Notes under the pieces: model-generated
What the model was told of the DNA's origin: nothing
Database searches by the model: none
Seen by the model: the letters and a program-made list of their open reading frames with translations, nothing else
Translations under genes and position numbers: made by a program
From: CAJQQK01 sp963696075
GTDB taxonomy: Bacteria > Pseudomonadota > Alphaproteobacteria > Rhizobiales > Hyphomicrobiaceae
Direction of reading: 5' to 3'
Length of the DNA stretch: 64,000 nucleotides
NCBI GenBank assembly: GCA_963696075.1
Contig: CAVOJD010000030.1
Location: 62,001-126,000 of the forward strand
Shown here: piece by piece, positions 24,619-32,478 of the stretch
How positions within the stretch are numbered: position 1 is the first letter of the stretch
How the letters are laid out: the number at the start of each line of letters is the position of its first letter

Positions 24619-26541
24619 TCAAGTGGCGGTCAGAGGTTTTGGCGGTTTGGGAATAGTGTCGGTGGCGGGTGCCGATTTCGTTTCGGCTGCTTCCGACGGG
24701 GCCTCTTGGGCGGCTCTATCGGCCGGGGTTGTGGCGGCGTGTGCGGTGAGGTCGTTGTCGAGGGCGCGGGCGGCGGCAAACTGGGACAGGAAGACCTGGC
24801 CGGTCAGGTCCGCGAGGAAATGAGACCGTTCGAGGCGGTCCATGACCGGGCCCTTGACCTCGGAGAGGTGCAAGGTGACCCCGGCGCTGGCGAGGCGCTC
24901 GTTGATGGCCTCGAGGGATTCCAGGGCGCTGGTGTCGATCTCGTTGATGGCGGAACACATCAAGATGACGTGTTTCAGGGCCGGGTCGGCGGCGATGCGG
25001 TCGTAGAGGTAGTCCTCGAGGAAGCGGGCGTTTGCGAAGTACAGGCTCTGGTCGACGCGGATCGACAGAACGCTGTCGCTGGTGATCACGCGATGGCGCT
25101 TGATGTTGCGGAAGTGCTCGGTGCCCGGGACGAGGCCGACTTCGGCGATGTGGGGGCGTGAGGTCTTGTAGAGATAAAGCGCGATCGAGATCAGGACGCC
25201 GGCGGAAACGCCAAGCTCGACGCCGAACAGCAGCGTTACGGCGATGGTGGCGGCGACGGCGGTGAAATCGGACTTCGAATAGTTCCAGGTGCGGGACAGT
25301 ACCGAGAAGTCGACCAGTGACAGGACGGCGACGATGATTGTCGCCGAGAGTGTCGCCTGGGGGAGGAAGTAGAGAAGCGGCGTGAAGAGCAATGCCGCCA
25401 GCGCGATACCGATTGCGGTCAGGGCGCCGGCGGCGGGTGTTTCGGCGCCGGCGTCGAAGTTCACGACGGAGCGGGCGAAGCCGCCCGTGACGGGATAACC
25501 ACCACTCAGTGATGATGCGATGTTGGACGTGCCGAGGCCGATCAGTTCCTGGTTCGGGATGATGCGCTGGCGGCGTTTGGCAGCAAGCGTTTGGGCGACG
25601 GATACGGACTCGACGAAGCCAATTATCGAAATGAGAAGTGCGGAGGCGGCCAGGCCCGACCATAGGTCGGGATCGAGGCTTGGCAAGGTGATGGGGGGCA
25701 GACCCTGCGGCACGGCGCCGACGATTGAGACGCCGTGATGGCTGAGGGCGAACAGCCAGGCAACGAGCGTTGTCACGGCGACGGCGCCAACGGGGCCGGC
25801 CTTGGCGGTGATGTCAGCGGTGCGGGCAGACCAACCGCGCGCGATGAGCAGCGGTTTCAGTCCCTTGCGCACCCAGAACAGGAACGCGACGGCGGCGGCG
25901 CCGATGATGAACGTGATGATGTTGGTTTCGCCGAGGTGGGCCCAGATTGACGTCAGCAGTTCGCGCAGGTTGTGGCCGGAGGCGTTGATGCCGAGGATGT
26001 GCTTGAGCTGACTTGCTGCGATGAGGATGCCGGACGCGGTTATGAAACCCGCAATGACGGGATGGCTCAGGAAGTTGGCGAGAAAGCCGAGCCGAAAGAC
26101 GCCCATAACCAAGAGGATCAGACCGGACAGGAAAGCGAGCGTGATGGCGGCGCCGGCAATCTCGCCGGGGTTCGTCAGTCCGAGGTTGCCGATCGCGGTT
26201 GCCGTCATCAGCGAGACGACTGCTACGGGGCCGACCGCGAGTGCGGCGCTGGTGCCGAAGATGGTGTAGGCGACAAGCGGGAGGATCGAGGCGTAGAGGC
26301 CCATCTCGGGGGGGAGACCTGCGAGGAGGGCATAGGCCAGCGACTGCGGGATCAGCATGATCGTGACGATCAGGGCTGCAATCGCGTCGTTGGTGAACGT
26401 GTTCCGGTTATAGGTTCGGGCCCAGGTCAGGCAGGGCAGATAGGGTGAGAGCGTGCGGGTGAGGGCGTTATCAGCCAGTGCGATCGGACGCGCTTTCGCC
26501 TGTGGGTCGCGTGGTTCCGGACCTTCGGTTTGATCGTTCAT
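24619..26541 (-). CDS. SulP family anion transporter with STAS domain
   Basis: The 640-residue protein has about 12-14 membrane segments followed by a cytoplasmic STAS domain (about residues 490-600). PQSLAYALLAGLPPEMGLYA near residue 65 is the family signature of helix 1, and INEIDTSALESLEAI is the STAS helix loop. SulP proteins move sulfate, bicarbonate or related anions. Placement directly after a persulfide dioxygenase-like gene favours a sulfur oxyanion, possibly for export; this is inference. It starts 84 bases after that gene. Confidence 0.93.
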   Translation of the reverse strand: MNDQTEGPEPRDPQAKARPIALADNALTRTLSPYLPCLTWARTYNRNTFTNDAIAALIVTIMLIPQSLAYALLAGLPPEMGLYASILPLVAYTIFGTSAALAVGPVAVVSLMTATAIGNLGLTNPGEIAGAAITLAFLSGLILLVMGVFRLGFLANFLSHPVIAGFITASGILIAASQLKHILGINASGHNLRELLTSIWAHLGETNIITFIIGAAAVAFLFWVRKGLKPLLIARGWSARTADITAKAGPVGAVAVTTLVAWLFALSHHGVSIVGAVPQGLPPITLPSLDPDLWSGLAASALLISIIGFVESVSVAQTLAAKRRQRIIPNQELIGLGTSNIASSLSGGYPVTGGFARSVVNFDAGAETPAAGALTAIGIALAALLFTPLLYFLPQATLSATIIVAVLSLVDFSVLSRTWNYSKSDFTAVAATIAVTLLFGVELGVSAGVLISIALYLYKTSRPHIAEVGLVPGTEHFRNIKRHRVITSDSVLSIRVDQSLYFANARFLEDYLYDRIAADPALKHVILMCSAINEIDTSALESLEAINERLASAGVTLHLSEVKGPVMDRLERSHFLADLTGQVFLSQFAAARALDNDLTAHAATTPADRAAQEAPSEAAETKSAPATDTIPKPPKPLTAT

Positions 26542-26625
26542 CAGGGCTCTCTCCGCTCCGCGCGCAACGGTTGGGTTCCGGCCGCGAGGCGCCGGCGGCG
26601 CGCGGCCGCCGGCGGGGGCTGGAGA

Positions 26626-27513
26626 TCAAAGCGTGTTGACGGGGACCTTGAGGAAGGTGCGGCCGTCCTTGTCTTTGGGTGGCATCTGGCCGGCGCGCAT
26701 GTTGACCTGTAGCGAGGGGATGATCAGCCTGGGCATATCGAGAGTGGCATCGCGGGCCTCGCGCATGGCGACGAATTCCTCGCGTGTCTTGCCGCCGCCG
26801 ACATGGATGTTGTGCGCTTTTTCATCGGCGACGGTGGTTTCCCAGCGGATGTCGCGACCGTTGGGGGCGTAGTCGTGGCACATGAAGAGGCGCATCTCGC
26901 CGGGCAGGGCGAGGACCTTCTGGATCGAGTCATACAGCGTGCCGGCGTCGCCGCCGGGGAAGTCGGCGCGGGCGCTGCCGCCGTCGGGCATGAAGAGCGT
27001 GTCGCCGACGAAGGCAGCATCGCCGACGACGTGGGTCATGCAGGCGGGGGTGTGGCCGGGGGTGTGCATAACGAATGCGGACATGTTGCCGATCTTGTAG
27101 GTGTCGCCTTCTTCGAACAGCTGGTCGAACTGGCTGCCGTCGCGCTGGAACTCAGTCCCTTCATTGAAGACCTTGCCGAAGGTGTCCTGGACGATGGTGA
27201 TGTTCGAGCCGATGCCGATCTTGCCACCGAGCTTTTGCTGGATGTAGGGGGCGGCGGAGAGGTGGTCGGCGTGGACGTGGGTTTCGATCAGCCATTGCAG
27301 GTCGAGGCCGCGCGCCTTGACGTCCGCGATCAACTCATCGGCGTGATCGAAGGTGATGCGGCCGGCGGCGTAGTCGATGTCCATGACGGAATCGACGATC
27401 GCACAGGCGTTGGAGGCCGGATCCTTGACGATGTAGCTGATGGTATTGGTCTGGGCGTCAAAGAAACCTTTGACGTCCGGCTTGACGTTCATTTCGATGG
27501 TGTAATCCGTCAT
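26626..27513 (-). CDS. MBL-fold hydrolase, persulfide dioxygenase-like (Blh type)
   Basis: The 295-residue protein carries the full metal site of the glyoxalase II/ETHE1 group: THVHADH (residues 78-84), HTPGHTPACM, GDTLFMPDGGSARADFPGG and CHDY near the C-terminal third. Family members of this branch oxidise glutathione persulfide to sulfite with iron and O2 and belong to sulfide-detoxification operons with YeeE/YedE proteins. No rhodanese-like domain is fused, unlike some Blh proteins. It lies 48 bases after the second YeeE/YedE gene. Confidence 0.88.
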   Translation of the reverse strand: MTDYTIEMNVKPDVKGFFDAQTNTISYIVKDPASNACAIVDSVMDIDYAAGRITFDHADELIADVKARGLDLQWLIETHVHADHLSAAPYIQQKLGGKIGIGSNITIVQDTFGKVFNEGTEFQRDGSQFDQLFEEGDTYKIGNMSAFVMHTPGHTPACMTHVVGDAAFVGDTLFMPDGGSARADFPGGDAGTLYDSIQKVLALPGEMRLFMCHDYAPNGRDIRWETTVADEKAHNIHVGGGKTREEFVAMREARDATLDMPRLIIPSLQVNMRAGQMPPKDKDGRTFLKVPVNTL

Positions 27514-27561
27514 CGTGGTTCTCCTTGATTTTTTGCGTGGTGGCGCTTCGCGTGTGGCCCG

Positions 27562-28017
27562 CTAGCGCGTATTCGGCGTGGAGGCGTTTGCGGTTGCGGA
27601 TTTCGCACGGGCCTCAAGAACGGATCGCGTGATGAGGATGCCGGCGAGCATGGCTGCGACGAACAAGGCAACGTCAATGCGGCCTGTGCCAAGGGTCGGG
27701 AGCGCGCCGCCCGGGCAGAAGCCGGAGATGCCCCAGCCGATGCCGAAGATGGCGGCGCCGGCGATCAAGCGGGCATCTATGGTGGTGTTGGACGGCAGGT
27801 AGAAGCGCTCGGCGAGCCAGGGGCGCTGGCGGGCCAGGACGAGGCGATAGCCGATGAACGTGGTCACCAGGGCACCGCCCATGACGAAGATCAGGCTGGG
27901 GTCCCACGTGCCGAAGACATCAAAGAAGTTGATCACCTTGGCGGGGTTCGCCATGCCGGAGATCATGATCCCAAGGCCGAACAACAGGCCGGCCAGATAA
28001 ACGACGATATAAGGCAT
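27562..28017 (-). CDS. YeeE/YedE family protein (DUF6691-type half transporter)
   Basis: The 151-residue protein has about four membrane helices. GISGFCPGGAL near residue 110 is the pore Cys motif of the YeeE/YedE family, and GLGIMISGMANPAKV near the N-terminus is the matching repeat motif. The family moves thiosulfate or other sulfur species. It is half the size of full YeeE; with the preceding gene it makes the usual two-gene version. It lies 18 bases downstream of its partner. Confidence 0.92.
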   Translation of the reverse strand: MPYIVVYLAGLLFGLGIMISGMANPAKVINFFDVFGTWDPSLIFVMGGALVTTFIGYRLVLARQRPWLAERFYLPSNTTIDARLIAGAAIFGIGWGISGFCPGGALPTLGTGRIDVALFVAAMLAGILITRSVLEARAKSATANASTPNTR

Positions 28018-28035
28018 CCGGATGCTCCGTTGATC

Positions 28036-28467
28036 TTATGCGCCGATGACGTGGCGAATGAGGAAGACTGTTGCGGCGGTGGTGATCATGAAGGTCAGGG
28101 TTGCGGCCAATGAGCGAGGCGACAGGCGCGCGAGGCCGCAAACGCCGTGGCCAGAGGTGCAGCCGGAGCCGAGAACCACGCCGATGCCGACAATGAAACC
28201 GCCAATCGCGAGCGACCACATGGAAACGGGAACGGTGATCACCGGCATTTCACCGGTGGCGAGCAGCACGGCGGACGGTGCCGAGACCATGCCGGCGAGC
28301 ATGGCGGCGCGCCACATCCAGTCAGCGGCGTTAGAGGGTGCGAACAGCCCCGTCAGAATGCCGGTTGCGCCGGCGATGCGGCCGATCGAGGCCATCAGCA
28401 AAACTGCGGCAAGTCCGATGAGGATGCCGCCGAAACTGGACAGGCCTGGCGTGAAGTCGGTTTCCAT
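28036..28467 (-). CDS. YeeE/YedE family protein (half transporter)
   Basis: The 143-residue protein has about four membrane helices and the motif GSGCTSGHGVCGLARLS (about residues 100-116), which bears the two conserved Cys residues proposed to pass sulfur across the membrane. With the following protein it forms a complete YeeE/YedE unit. It starts 9 bases after a small membrane protein gene, and the stop of that gene is close enough for coupled translation. Confidence 0.92.
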   Translation of the reverse strand: METDFTPGLSSFGGILIGLAAVLLMASIGRIAGATGILTGLFAPSNAADWMWRAAMLAGMVSAPSAVLLATGEMPVITVPVSMWSLAIGGFIVGIGVVLGSGCTSGHGVCGLARLSPRSLAATLTFMITTAATVFLIRHVIGA

Positions 28468-28476
28468 AGGGTTCTC

Positions 28477-28620
28477 TCAGGTCAGCAGGACAAGCATGAC
28501 AATAGTGCCGATCGCGCCCCAAACGAGGGTGTTGATGAACATCCGGAAGATGACACGATCCTCACCGGTGAGGCCAGTTGCGTCGCTGATCATGTCGCCG
28601 GGGGAAAAGAATTTGCGCAT
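28477..28620 (-). CDS. Small membrane protein, 47 residues, first gene of the sulfur operon
   Basis: An ORF of 48 codons opens with ATG 28620 and AGGAG seven bases upstream. The product has a charged N-terminal half (MRKFFSPGDMISDATGL) and one membrane helix at about residues 28-46 (MFINTLVWGAIGTIVML). It ends nine bases before the first YeeE/YedE gene, so it belongs to the operon. I do not recognise a family. A role as an accessory subunit of the transporter pair is possible. The size, ribosome site and spacing make it a real gene in my view. Confidence 0.75.
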   Translation of the reverse strand: MRKFFSPGDMISDATGLTGEDRVIFRMFINTLVWGAIGTIVMLVLLT

Positions 28621-28683
28621 TGGATGCTCCTGACCATGGGCCGGGGGAGGGGATGAGGTCGCTTGCGGTTTATATATTCAAAA

Positions 28684-28697
28684 AATCATATATGATT
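28684..28697. promoter_or_regulatory. Perfect 14-bp palindrome, operator candidate for the sulfur operon
   Basis: AATCATATATGATT is a perfect inverted repeat inside an A/T-rich island (28669-28700) in G+C-rich DNA, 64 bases upstream of the small membrane protein start. TATATATTC next to it could be promoter. Operons of this type in alphaproteobacteria are often controlled by ArsR-family persulfide sensors (BigR, SqrR) that bind A/T-rich palindromes. The motif is similar to such boxes but not identical to ATTC-N8-GAAT. No ArsR gene is in the window. Confidence 0.55.
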
Positions 28698-28888
28698 GAT
28701 CGAGCGGGATGCAATGGCCTCGTTGCTATTTCGGCCATGCTATCGTCGTCGCAGGGCGCCGGGCGCAAACTTAATGGGTCGATGCTTGACGGTTTGGGTG
28801 GAGGCGCGGAAGGTTTTCACGCGTGTTCGATGTGAGTCCCGAACGTTTCCATGCTGAGTGATTAAAGTCGCACAAGGGGCAAAGCGAA

Positions 28889-29008
28889 ATGAACGAACAT
28901 CCCGAACAACCGCCATTTGAAGGCCATCGGCGCTATTATGTCTTCTTGAAGTTCGCCGTTCTGGCGCTTGCCGTGCTGGTCGCGCTCAATCTGCTGGGCC
29001 TAGTCTAG
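28889..29008 (+). CDS. Small membrane protein, 39 residues
   Basis: An ORF starts at ATG 28889 with AAGGGGC about 8 bases upstream. The product has a polar start (MNEHPEQPPFEGHRRYY) and a single helix of about 20 residues ending in LLGLV. The layout resembles the small subunit IV of alphaproteobacterial aa3 oxidases, but no oxidase gene is near. It is followed by the stop of the convergent HlyD gene. Small size leaves doubt. Confidence 0.5.
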   Translation: MNEHPEQPPFEGHRRYYVFLKFAVLALAVLVALNLLGLV

Positions 29009-29079
29009 GCCTGCAGGGGCTCGTCTCGGGCCGCAGGACCCTGTGCGGGATGCCGGCGGGACGGGCGATCAAGCCAAGA

Positions 29080-30408
29080 TCAGTTGAAGGCGCGGCCGAA
29101 CTGGTCCGTGAGCGGCTTGGTGAGGTAGCTCAGCACCGTGCGCGGTTCGCCGGTCATGATGGCTTCGGCGGGCATGCCCGGCTTGATGGTGAGGTCACCG
29201 AGGCGGCCAAGTTCCTCAGCATCGAATACGATGCGCACCGCGTAAAAGGGCGGTACATCGCCGGCGCCGCCTGACTGGTCAGAGGCAACGCGCTGGATCG
29301 AGCCGGTCAGCTCAGGCGTTTCGCGCTTGTTGAAGGCGGTGAAACGCACACGGGCGAGCATGCCTTGGCGGACCTGATCGCGGTCGATCGTCTGGACCAT
29401 GGCGTCGACGACGAGGCGGCTTTTATTGGGAATGATTTCGGCGATCGTTTCGCCTGGCTGGATGACGCCGCCGACGGTGTGGACGGTGAGTTCATGAATG
29501 ATGCCGTCGTCACTGGCGCGAATGTCGAGCCGGTTATAGCGCGCCTGGGCGGCGCCGAGGCGCTCGGTGAGCTGGGCGAGTTCGCTATCGATGGCTTCAC
29601 GCTCCTTCAGGATTTCGCTTTGCGCGTTGACGTCCAGGGTCGCGATCTGCAGTTGCGTTTCGCTGATCTTGTCGCGGGCGCGCGCGATGTCGGCGATGGT
29701 GCGGCCGAGGAGACCGCGCTTCTGGGCCTGACTGCGGCGCAGGGCGCTGTAGCGGGAGAGATTGACGAGGCGCCGCTCGCGCAGGTCCTCCAGGGTCTTT
29801 GCTTCCTTGTCGTAGAGGGTCATCTCGCCGGCGGTCGCTTCGCGGATGCGTTCGAGGCCGTTGATTTCTTCCTCGAGCTGGCCGATCCGCTCGCGAAGCT
29901 GATTGCGCTGGGTTTGGCGCAGTTGCAGGCGGGAGGTGAGCAGGTTGCGCTGGACGGTGATGATCTGGGCGAGGTCTTGATTGCGGATGGCGGCGAAGGC
30001 GATGTGCGGGAGCAACTCGAGATCATCGCGCGATTCACGTTCGGCGGAGAGGCGCAGACGACGGATGGTGTAGTCGTAGATGCGTTTTTCGAGCGCTGAT
30101 ATTTCAGATTTGAGCTGGGTGCCGTCGAGGCGAACGAGAAGATCGCCGCGGCTGACTTCATCGCCGTTGTCGATCGCGATCTCGCTGACGAGGCCGCCGG
30201 TTTCATGCTGAACGGTCTTGCGGGAGGCTTCAACGACGACAGTTGCCGGCGCGATGACCGCGCTATTGATCGAGGTCGAGGCGGCCCAGCCGCCCAGTCC
30301 ACCAATCAACAGGGTGGCTGCCGCCAGGCCGATAACAACGTGGAAGCGGATGGAGCGGGTAAATCGCTCCCCACTGGCCGTCGTCGATGCTGGCGCTGCT
30401 TGTGTCAC
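29080..30408 (-). CDS. HlyD family type I secretion periplasmic adaptor
   Basis: The 442-residue protein has a single N-terminal membrane helix (about residues 24-44), a lipoyl-like segment HETGGLVSEIAIDNGDEVSRGD, a long coiled-coil hairpin (about residues 90-290) and a C-terminal barrel domain. These are the parts of a type I secretion membrane-fusion protein, which links an ABC exporter to TolC. No ABC exporter or TolC gene is in the window, so its partner lies elsewhere. The gene order with pilus genes upstream may be accidental. Confidence 0.93.
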   Translation of the reverse strand: MTQAAPASTTASGERFTRSIRFHVVIGLAAATLLIGGLGGWAASTSINSAVIAPATVVVEASRKTVQHETGGLVSEIAIDNGDEVSRGDLLVRLDGTQLKSEISALEKRIYDYTIRRLRLSAERESRDDLELLPHIAFAAIRNQDLAQIITVQRNLLTSRLQLRQTQRNQLRERIGQLEEEINGLERIREATAGEMTLYDKEAKTLEDLRERRLVNLSRYSALRRSQAQKRGLLGRTIADIARARDKISETQLQIATLDVNAQSEILKEREAIDSELAQLTERLGAAQARYNRLDIRASDDGIIHELTVHTVGGVIQPGETIAEIIPNKSRLVVDAMVQTIDRDQVRQGMLARVRFTAFNKRETPELTGSIQRVASDQSGGAGDVPPFYAVRIVFDAEELGRLGDLTIKPGMPAEAIMTGEPRTVLSYLTKPLTDQFGRAFN

Positions 30409-30569
30409 CTGGCCCTCCGATCCGCTTCCTTAAAGTGCTGTGACTGCGATTGCGCAGGCCAGCGGCTGCGAACCCTGACTATGGGTGCTCAGTATGAAGG
30501 AAACTCTTCGAGGCTTTCCAGATTATCAGCGCGTTGGGCCATGGCGATCCGGTATCAGGTGCAATGGGG

Positions 30570-31121
30570 CTACTTGAAGCGGGATCCGCTGACGCGATTG
30601 GACTGCTTGTCTTCGAGCAAGGCGATGTTGCGGGTGATGCGATCGTCGTTCGGTGCGATCTTCTGAGCCTTGAGAAGATAGCGTCGCGCGCCCGGATAGT
30701 CGCCGCGAAGGATGTGTGAATAGCCACGATTGTTCAGTACAACGGCGCGATCGACCTTGAGCTGATCAAGGCGTGCGTAGGCGCGGTCGGCCAGATCGTA
30801 GCGGGCGAGTTGATCGTAGGATGCGGCAAGGCCGATCCAGGCCTCGGCGTCGTCGCGGTCTTGCTCAATGGCGGCACGGAAGTGTTTTTCGGCCAAGCCG
30901 TAGGCTTTGCGGGCGAAACTTGCCTGCGCCTTGTAGAGGTCTTGTTTTTCCTCCGCGTCGCCCGCGGTGGTGCCTTGCTCGTAAGGCCGGGCCAAGAACG
31001 ACGCCTGAACGGGATCTTCAGCCGCATGCTTCGCGCAGCCGGAGAGCGTCAATGCCGCCAGGATCGCCAAACTCACTGTTGTCCGGCTTTCGCAAATCAA
31101 TCGTGACACACGCAGACTCAA
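30570..31121 (-). CDS. TPR-repeat lipoprotein, TadD-like
   Basis: The 183-residue protein has a lipobox LSGC near residue 28 and about three tetratricopeptide repeats (residues about 65-165), for example AEAWIGLAASYDQLARYDLA and the NNRGYSHILRGDYPGARRYL block. TadD-type lipoproteins help assemble the Flp/tad secretin. The start is a TTG at 31121; a GTG at 31109 is another possibility, and no ribosome site is clear. It is divergent from cpaB, across a 315-base gap, and close to the tad genes, which supports the assignment. Confidence 0.8.
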   Translation of the reverse strand: MSLRVSRLICESRTTVSLAILAALTLSGCAKHAAEDPVQASFLARPYEQGTTAGDAEEKQDLYKAQASFARKAYGLAEKHFRAAIEQDRDDAEAWIGLAASYDQLARYDLADRAYARLDQLKVDRAVVLNNRGYSHILRGDYPGARRYLLKAQKIAPNDDRITRNIALLEDKQSNRVSGSRFK

Positions 31122-31436
31122 CGCCGTTCCCCGGTACTTGATCGCAGTGTCCCGTCGCTGTCGGGACGATGCGGCTTACATTTTACAAGGGGACCTGTGA
31201 CGACGTTGCCGTTCGCGGCGGTCACCGGGCAGCCCCCATGCTCGGTCAAGGAAGCTGCACCATAAGGAGGGCTGATGGGTGTGACGACAGCGCCCGGTGT
31301 GGTAATCGCGTAGTTATCAACAGAGGGGTTCTGATTGGGGAAAACACATACAATTTGAAAGAATTCTTAGCTTCCGAGGCAACCGTAAATTGAGGGGGCT
31401 TGATGTAAATTTCCGGAAATTGTTCGGAGTTCGGAA
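31122..31436. other. Divergent intergenic region between tadD-like and cpaB
   Basis: The stretch has no convincing gene. It holds a six-base stem (GTCCCG/CGGGAC, 31149-31167), a good ribosome-site AAGGAGG followed by a 12-codon ORF (31275-31313), and an A/T-rich stretch (31340-31425) that probably holds the cpaB promoter. No Flp pilin gene is visible. Confidence 0.5.
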
Positions 31437-32300
31437 ATGAAGCTCACGGAATTGATCGCGGTTGCATGCGCGATTACGGCGGGGTCCGTCGCTTTCAACA
31501 TGATGTCACGCTACATGGACAGCTATCGGGCGCAGTACCGGGAGCACATGCGCGAGCAATATGCCCAGGTGGCGCCGGAGCCGGCGAAGCCGAGAGCGGA
31601 GCTCACGACCGTGGTCACGGTTCAGCGGTCCTTGACGTTTGGCTATCAAATCCAGCGAGAAGACCTCAAGCTCACCAATTGGCCCGCCGATGCGGTGCCC
31701 GCGGGGGCGTTCCGCAAGATCGAGGACGTTTTTTCGGGCGAACAACCGCCTCGCATAAAGTTGGATGTGGGTGCAGGCGAGGTCCTGCTGCACAGCAAAG
31801 TTAATACAACACATCAAGGTTCGGCCATTTCGATGCTGCTGCCGCCGGGGCTGCGGGCGGTGACGATCAAGATCAACGAGATCCGCGGCGTTGCCGGTTT
31901 CGTGCGGCCGAGTGACAGAGTTGATATTCTCCTGACGGAAAAGATCCAAGAGGGCAGTGCAAAAACGAATCTCTCAGCGCGTGTGTTGCTGCAGGATGTG
32001 CTGGTGCTCGGTGTCGATCAGGAAGCTCATCTGGCGAGTGATCAGCCGCGTGTTGCCAATTCGGTGACAGTTGCCGTCTCGCTTGAGGACGCGCAGAAGC
32101 TGGCTTTGGCTTCAACGGCGGGCTTCTTATCTCTGGCTTTGCGGCATCCGTTGCAGCCCGCTGTTGATCGCATTCGTGAGATTTCGCTCGCGGATCTGCA
32201 ACTGGTTGCCAAGGAGAGCGGTGGCGCGGGCAGTTCGACCGTGGAAGTCGTGCGCGCGACGAAGAGCCTCGACTATAAAGTGCCGCGGGCCCGCGACTAA
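31437..32300 (+). CDS. cpaB: Flp pilus assembly protein CpaB (RcpC)
   Basis: The 287-residue protein begins with an N-terminal membrane helix (about residues 1-22) and continues with a SAF/beta-clip domain: VVTVQRSLTFGYQIQREDLKLTNWP is the conserved start of the family, followed by GVAGFVRPSDRVDILLT. CpaB supports the Flp secretin in the periplasm. A GGAG lies about 9 bases before the ATG. It leads the cpaB-cpaC-lipoprotein operon, which lacks the other tad genes in this window. Confidence 0.93.
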   Translation: MKLTELIAVACAITAGSVAFNMMSRYMDSYRAQYREHMREQYAQVAPEPAKPRAELTTVVTVQRSLTFGYQIQREDLKLTNWPADAVPAGAFRKIEDVFSGEQPPRIKLDVGAGEVLLHSKVNTTHQGSAISMLLPPGLRAVTIKINEIRGVAGFVRPSDRVDILLTEKIQEGSAKTNLSARVLLQDVLVLGVDQEAHLASDQPRVANSVTVAVSLEDAQKLALASTAGFLSLALRHPLQPAVDRIREISLADLQLVAKESGGAGSSTVEVVRATKSLDYKVPRARD

Positions 32301-32478
32301 CCAAGAGTGTGCATCAGGGGCACACCTTGCGCCCGAGGTGTCGCGGCACAGTGTGCATAACGGGTATAACCTTTCTGGACGACGTGCATCATTGACCGTG
32401 CTGCCGCATGCAGTTGGGCGTTGCTGAGGACTTTGGTCCGAGGCGCGAGCCTATGGCGTAGCGGGGGTTAAAGTCGTG

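Noticed and set aside
31275..31313. 12-codon ORF with a perfect AAGGAGG before cpaB
   Set aside because: Too short to judge as a peptide gene; no attenuator structure beside it.
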